From CAZYMF01 sp964648215 (lineage in GTDB: Bacteria > Desulfobacterota > Binatia > HRBIN30 > JACQVA1), in the NCBI GenBank assembly GCA_964648215.1, contig CAZYMF010000205.1, positions 1 through 8,700 of the forward strand: a stretch of 8,700 nt of DNA. The letters are read 5' to 3'. A program made the translations under genes and the position numbers. Below, in pieces: positions 6,154 to 8,700 of the stretch (its first letter is position 1; every line of letters starts with the position of its first letter). A model generated the notes under the pieces. That model had not been told where the DNA came from. It worked only from the letters and a program-made list of their open reading frames with translations, and searched no databases.

Positions 6154-6446
6154 CGGCTCTGCCCGGCACCCTTGCGCCGCAGGACGTCCTCGAGCGCGCG
6201 GCGCTCCTCGTGGGTTACCTCGTTTGCCGCCGCGCTAGCCGCCGGCGCGACCGCGCTTGCCGGTCCCGGTACTACCGGCGTCGCCCCGGCGCCCGCCGTC
6301 GGCGGCGGCGGCACGACCGGTGCGGGCAGCGGCGCCGGGCGCTGCGCCCGGGCTACCAGCCACACGGCGAGCGCAACGGCAATCAGCCCCGCGACCCAGG
6401 CCAGAGCAGCCAGGGTCGGGCGTTCTTCCAGCTCTCGGCGTGCCAT
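6150..6446 (-). CDS. Small single-span membrane protein with Pro/Ala-rich linker
   Basis: I do not recognise this 98-residue protein. It has a charged N-terminus (MARRELEERP), one hydrophobic segment (about 11-33), a proline/alanine/valine-rich low-complexity stretch (37-73) including a PPPP run, and a short charged helix at the C-terminus (THEERRALEDVLRRKG, 78-93). This looks like a membrane anchor with a flexible spacer and a small helical end; topology is unclear because both flanks carry arginines. The ATG at 6446 has AGGA upstream with about 5 bases of spacing and lies 9 bases after the flavoprotein gene. Its TGA stop overlaps the ATG of the next gene. Reality as a gene is supported by the ribosome binding site, tight packing and membrane segment. 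A partnership with the coupled receptor is inference. CCGGGC (6335-6340) and GCCCGG (6346-6351) form a minor GC-rich hairpin inside it. Confidence 0.68.
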   Translation of the reverse strand: MARRELEERPTLAALAWVAGLIAVALAVWLVARAQRPAPLPAPVVPPPPTAGAGATPVVPGPASAVAPAASAAANEVTHEERRALEDVLRRKGAGQSR

Positions 6447-6455
6447 CTATCCTGC

Positions 6456-7661
6456 CTATCTCCCCCCGCTGTCCGAGCCGGCCACCGCGGCAACGTCGAA
6501 ATTCCCCGACCACACCGCGCGCAAGGCATCCCACCCGCTGCGCCGATCCCAGCCGTCGACGCCGTTGTACCAGCGCAGGCCGAGCTCCCGAGCCCGACGA
6601 CTGTGGCCGGCAACGGCGAAGCAGAGCGGCCAGGCGGGGCCATAGAAGAGCCGGACCATCAGATTCAGGCGTCGCAGCTTCTTTCCCACCCAGGAGGCGC
6701 GCACGTCGCGTTCGTAGGCGGCGAGCGAGAAGTCACCGGAGGCAAACGCGGCCGCGGCCGCGTCGGCAGCGCGCCGGCCGTACTCGAGGGCGAACGAGAT
6801 GCCCTCGCCCATCAGCGGATCGACCCCGGCGGCATCGCCGACCAGAGCCACGCCGGGCCCCGCCAGCGGCTGGCGCTCGTGGTACCAATGGATGGGAAAT
6901 GCCTGCAGCCGCGGCGTCGCATCGACGTCGAGACGGGCGAGCTCGTCCTTCACCCAGCGGGTGAGGGCCGCACCCTCGGTGTCGACCGTGTAGGCTCCGA
7001 GGTTGACGTGGGGCTCGCCGTCGATCCAGCAGGGAAAGGCCCAGGTGTAGCCGCGGATACCCGCGGCGACCGGGAGAAAGCCGAAGTCGTAGCGTCCCTG
7101 CTCGAAGCCCCGCCAATTGGTGGCATCCACCGGGACGTCGCACATCACGGCGCGGCCGGTATGGCCCTTGGCGCCGCCGAGCAGGCGGCGGCGGACAACG
7201 CTGCCCGAGCCGTCGGCGCCGACGACGACGCGCGCCTGGTAGCTCGCCGACTCGGTCTCCACGCGAACCCGGTCGCCGTCGCGGGCGACGTCCACCACCT
7301 TCTCGTTCTCGCGCACCGCGATGCCACGGGCGCGCACGGCGGCGACGAGAGAGGCGTCGAACTCGCGCCGGCGGATCACCCGGCACAGCTCGGCGCCGGC
7401 GTAGTCGACGTCCACCCGCGGCGTGCGCACGAAGGCGTTGCGCACGACGACGTGGGGCACGCTCAGCTCGACGCCGAGCTCGCGCAAGCACTGCACCGAG
7501 TGCGGGATGAGGCCGCCGGCGCAGGTCTTGTCGCGCGGGTGCTCGGCCTTTTCGAGGACCAGCGCGTCGCGGGCCAGCTCGGGTTGGAGCTGGCTCAGGC
7601 GCAGCGCCGTTGCAGCCCCTCCCGGACCCGAGCCGACGATGATGAGCGGTCGCTTTTCCAC
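6456..7661 (-). CDS. Geranylgeranyl reductase-family FAD-dependent oxidoreductase
   Basis: This 401-residue flavoprotein has the N-terminal FAD Rossmann motif GSGPGG (10-15) with Glu37 ending the second strand (LVLEK), KTCAGGL (45-51), VVGADGSGSVVRR (147-159) and the C-terminal FAD motif VGDAAGVDPLMGEGI (274-288). The CxGG motif with GDAAG...GEGI is characteristic of geranylgeranyl reductase and related FixC-like enzymes, which saturate isoprenoid chains of quinones, chlorophyll-type or archaeal-type lipids. Here the substrate may be an isoprenoid quinone or polyprenyl chain, but a halogenase-like or other role cannot be excluded. A semi-hydrophobic stretch (about 333-352) could be a membrane-association patch. 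The start is GTG at 7661, directly before the Rossmann strand, with GGAG about 5 bases upstream. It lies 38 bases after the B12-binding subunit gene and 9 before the small membrane-protein gene. Confidence 0.85.
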   Translation of the reverse strand: MEKRPLIIVGSGPGGAATALRLSQLQPELARDALVLEKAEHPRDKTCAGGLIPHSVQCLRELGVELSVPHVVVRNAFVRTPRVDVDYAGAELCRVIRRREFDASLVAAVRARGIAVRENEKVVDVARDGDRVRVETESASYQARVVVGADGSGSVVRRRLLGGAKGHTGRAVMCDVPVDATNWRGFEQGRYDFGFLPVAAGIRGYTWAFPCWIDGEPHVNLGAYTVDTEGAALTRWVKDELARLDVDATPRLQAFPIHWYHERQPLAGPGVALVGDAAGVDPLMGEGISFALEYGRRAADAAAAAFASGDFSLAAYERDVRASWVGKKLRRLNLMVRLFYGPAWPLCFAVAGHSRRARELGLRWYNGVDGWDRRSGWDALRAVWSGNFDVAAVAGSDSGGR

Positions 7662-7699
7662 CCTGGCTCCGCTGCGCCGCCGCGTCGCGGCTGACTCTG

Positions 7700-8101
7700 C
7701 TAGTGCGCCCGCACGTTCGCTCGCACCCAGTCGACGATCGCCTCGGTGGTGGCGCCGGGGGTGAAGATCTCGGCGACGCCCCGCCGCTTGAGCTCCGGAA
7801 TGTCCTCCTGCGGAATGATGCCGCCACCGAAGACGACCACGTCGCCGACGCCTTTCTGTTTCAGCATATCGATGATCGCCGGGAACAGCGTCATGTGCGC
7901 GCCGGAGAGGATGCTGAGGCCGATGGCGTCGACGTCCTCCTGCACGGCCGCCTCGGAGATCATCTCCGGGGTCTGATGCAGCCCCGTGTAGATCACCTCG
8001 AAGCCGGCGTCGCGTAGCGCGCGGGCGATGATCTTGGCGCCGCGATCGTGACCGTCGAGGCCGGGCTTGGCAACCAGGATGCGCAGTACTTTGTCGGGCA
8101 T
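7700..8101 (-). CDS. B12-binding small subunit of a split acyl-CoA (methylmalonyl-CoA-type) mutase
   Basis: This 133-residue protein is a complete stand-alone cobalamin-binding domain. It carries the base-off/His-on signature Asp16-x-His18-x-x-Gly21 in KPGLDGHDRG, the nucleotide-loop Ser63 in GLSILSG (61-67) and the glycine patch FGGGIIP (91-97). It holds adenosylcobalamin and works with the large subunit encoded just upstream to isomerise an acyl-CoA, classically (R)-methylmalonyl-CoA to succinyl-CoA, in the cytoplasm. Size and sequence match small subunits of split mutases such as archaeal-type MCM and isobutyryl-CoA mutase IcmB. The ATG at 8101 follows a GAGAG-rich sequence and a 35-base gap. 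Which substrate is used is set by the large subunit, whose informative part lies outside the window. Confidence 0.93.
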   Translation of the reverse strand: MPDKVLRILVAKPGLDGHDRGAKIIARALRDAGFEVIYTGLHQTPEMISEAAVQEDVDAIGLSILSGAHMTLFPAIIDMLKQKGVGDVVVFGGGIIPQEDIPELKRRGVAEIFTPGATTEAIVDWVRANVRAH

Positions 8102-8136
8102 GGGGGTTCTCTCTTTTCTCGGAAGATCGGCTCGAA

Positions 8137-8700
8137 TCAGATCCAGGCCGGGTCGCGGTAGACGCCGAAGACCTCGCGGTAGATGTCGGAGATCTCGCCC
8201 ACGGTGCAGCCGGCCTTGACCGCGTCCACCAGCGGCGGCATCAGGTTGGCCGTACCGCGCGCAGCCTCCGTCACCTCGGCCAGGGCCGCGCGCACCCGCG
8301 CGGCGTCGCGGGACCGCTTGCGCCGGCGCACCTTGTCGGCCTGCTCGCGCTCGACGTCGGGGTCGATGCGCAGGATCTCCATCGGCGGCTCGTCGGCCAT
8401 GGCGTACTTGTTGACGCCGACCATCACCTTCTCGCCCTGATCGAGCTGCTGCTGGTAGCGATAGGCCGCCTCGGCAATCTCCTTCTGCGGGTAACCGAGC
8501 TCGATGGCACGCACGATGCCGCCGAGCTCGTCGATCTTGCCGATGTACGCCATCGCCTCGCGCTCCATGCGCTCGGTCAGTGCCTCGACGGCGTAGCTGC
8601 CGCCGAGGGGATCGGCGATGTTGGTGACGCCGCTCTCCTCGGCGATGATCTGCTGCGTGCGCAGGGCGACCAACACCGCCTGCTCGCTCGGCAGCGCCAG
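8137..8700 (-). CDS. Acyl-CoA mutase large subunit (methylmalonyl-CoA mutase type), C-terminal part
   Basis: This is the C-terminal 187 residues of a B12-dependent mutase catalytic subunit; the gene continues beyond 8700. The visible part begins LALPSEQAVLVALRTQQ and continues with IIAEESGVTNIADPLGGSY, the conserved end of the TIM barrel. It then follows the linker (GYPQKEIAEAAYRYQQ, VGVNKYA) to NLMPPLVDAVKAGCTVGEISD and the terminal VFGVYRDPAWI. It stops there without a fused B12-binding domain, which is supplied by the next gene. A GTG at 8676 could be mistaken for a start, but it encodes an internal valine: conserved sequence continues upstream to the window edge. Residues that separate methylmalonyl-, isobutyryl-, 2-hydroxyisobutyryl- and ethylmalonyl-CoA mutases lie in the missing N-terminal part, so methylmalonyl-CoA is only the default guess. 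It is the first visible gene of the minus-strand run. Confidence 0.92.
   Translation of the reverse strand: MALPSEQAVLVALRTQQIIAEESGVTNIADPLGGSYAVEALTERMEREAMAYIGKIDELGGIVRAIELGYPQKEIAEAAYRYQQQLDQGEKVMVGVNKYAMADEPPMEILRIDPDVEREQADKVRRRKRSRDAARVRAALAEVTEAARGTANLMPPLVDAVKAGCTVGEISDIYREVFGVYRDPAWI

Noticed and set aside
6150..6170. Programmed frameshift fusing the small membrane protein to the receptor
   Set aside because: No slippery heptamer is visible before the ATGA overlap; ordinary stop-start coupling explains the arrangement.
4653..6645. Overlapping plus-strand frames of 377 and 437 codons opposite the lipoprotein and receptor genes
   Set aside because: Composition is Arg/Pro-rich and low-information, and the opposite strand carries a lipobox protein and a recognisable binding-protein fold with matching ribosome binding sites.
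7172..7190. 7-bp inverted repeat CGCCGCC / GGCGGCG
   Set aside because: It arises from ordinary GC-rich arginine, leucine and glycine codons in the flavoprotein gene.
6210..7694. 494-codon plus-strand frame opposite the flavoprotein gene
   Set aside because: The minus strand has both FAD motifs in one intact frame; the plus frame has no recognisable motif.
8102..8136. Possible cobalamin riboswitch or promoter near the B12 genes
   Set aside because: The gap is only 35 bases, far too short for a cobalamin riboswitch, and it shows no promoter-like pair of boxes.
8674..8676. GTG as a start of the mutase gene
   Set aside because: Conserved mutase sequence (LALPSEQA) continues upstream in frame to the window edge, so this is an internal valine codon of a truncated gene.

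Overview
The window is a GC-rich, densely coding stretch of a bacterial chromosome. A lipoprotein with a clear lipobox suggests an envelope-building, probably Gram-negative host. The gene content (a split B12-dependent acyl-CoA mutase, an MFE-2-like acyl-CoA dehydrogenase, a TMTC-like glycosyltransferase and a geranylgeranyl-reductase-type flavoprotein) would suit an uncultured deltaproteobacterial or Binatota-like soil or sediment lineage. That placement is inference; the window holds no rRNA or phylogenetic marker. I see no mobile element, CRISPR array, tRNA or rRNA, and no gene-free stretch longer than about 80 bases.

Layout. Two genes lie on the plus strand: a short-chain dehydrogenase (28-960) and a multi-spanning glycosyltransferase with C-terminal TPR repeats (1038-2771). 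They converge with eight tightly packed minus-strand genes. In transcription order these are: the C-terminal part of an acyl-CoA mutase large subunit (running off the right edge at 8700), its stand-alone B12-binding subunit (8101-7700), a geranylgeranyl-reductase-family flavoprotein (7661-6456), a 98-residue single-span membrane protein (6446-6150), a BtuF-like metal or corrinoid receptor without a signal peptide (6153-5353), a lipoprotein (5333-4806), nicotinate phosphoribosyltransferase (4783-3434) and an isochorismatase/nicotinamidase-family hydrolase (3424-2813). Gaps in this run are -4 to 38 bases, which suggests one long transcript whose promoter lies beyond the window. The convergent junction (2771-2815) has two small hairpins that may help end transcription from both sides.

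How the genes fit together. The last two genes form a plausible NAD salvage pair: nicotinamide to nicotinate to nicotinate mononucleotide. The first two supply a B12-dependent carbon-skeleton mutase, which is loosely linked to the possible corrinoid binder three genes downstream. The small membrane protein, the signal-less receptor and the lipoprotein form an envelope-related trio of unknown role.

The points most worth a second look are: a Cys in place of the usual metal-binding Asp in the nicotinamidase-like protein; the signal-less receptor translationally coupled to a membrane-anchored Pro/Ala-rich protein; and a 13-bp perfect inverted repeat inside the nicotinate phosphoribosyltransferase gene. 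I did not find a clear-cut new defence or mobile system; most of the window is ordinary metabolism in a less ordinary arrangement.
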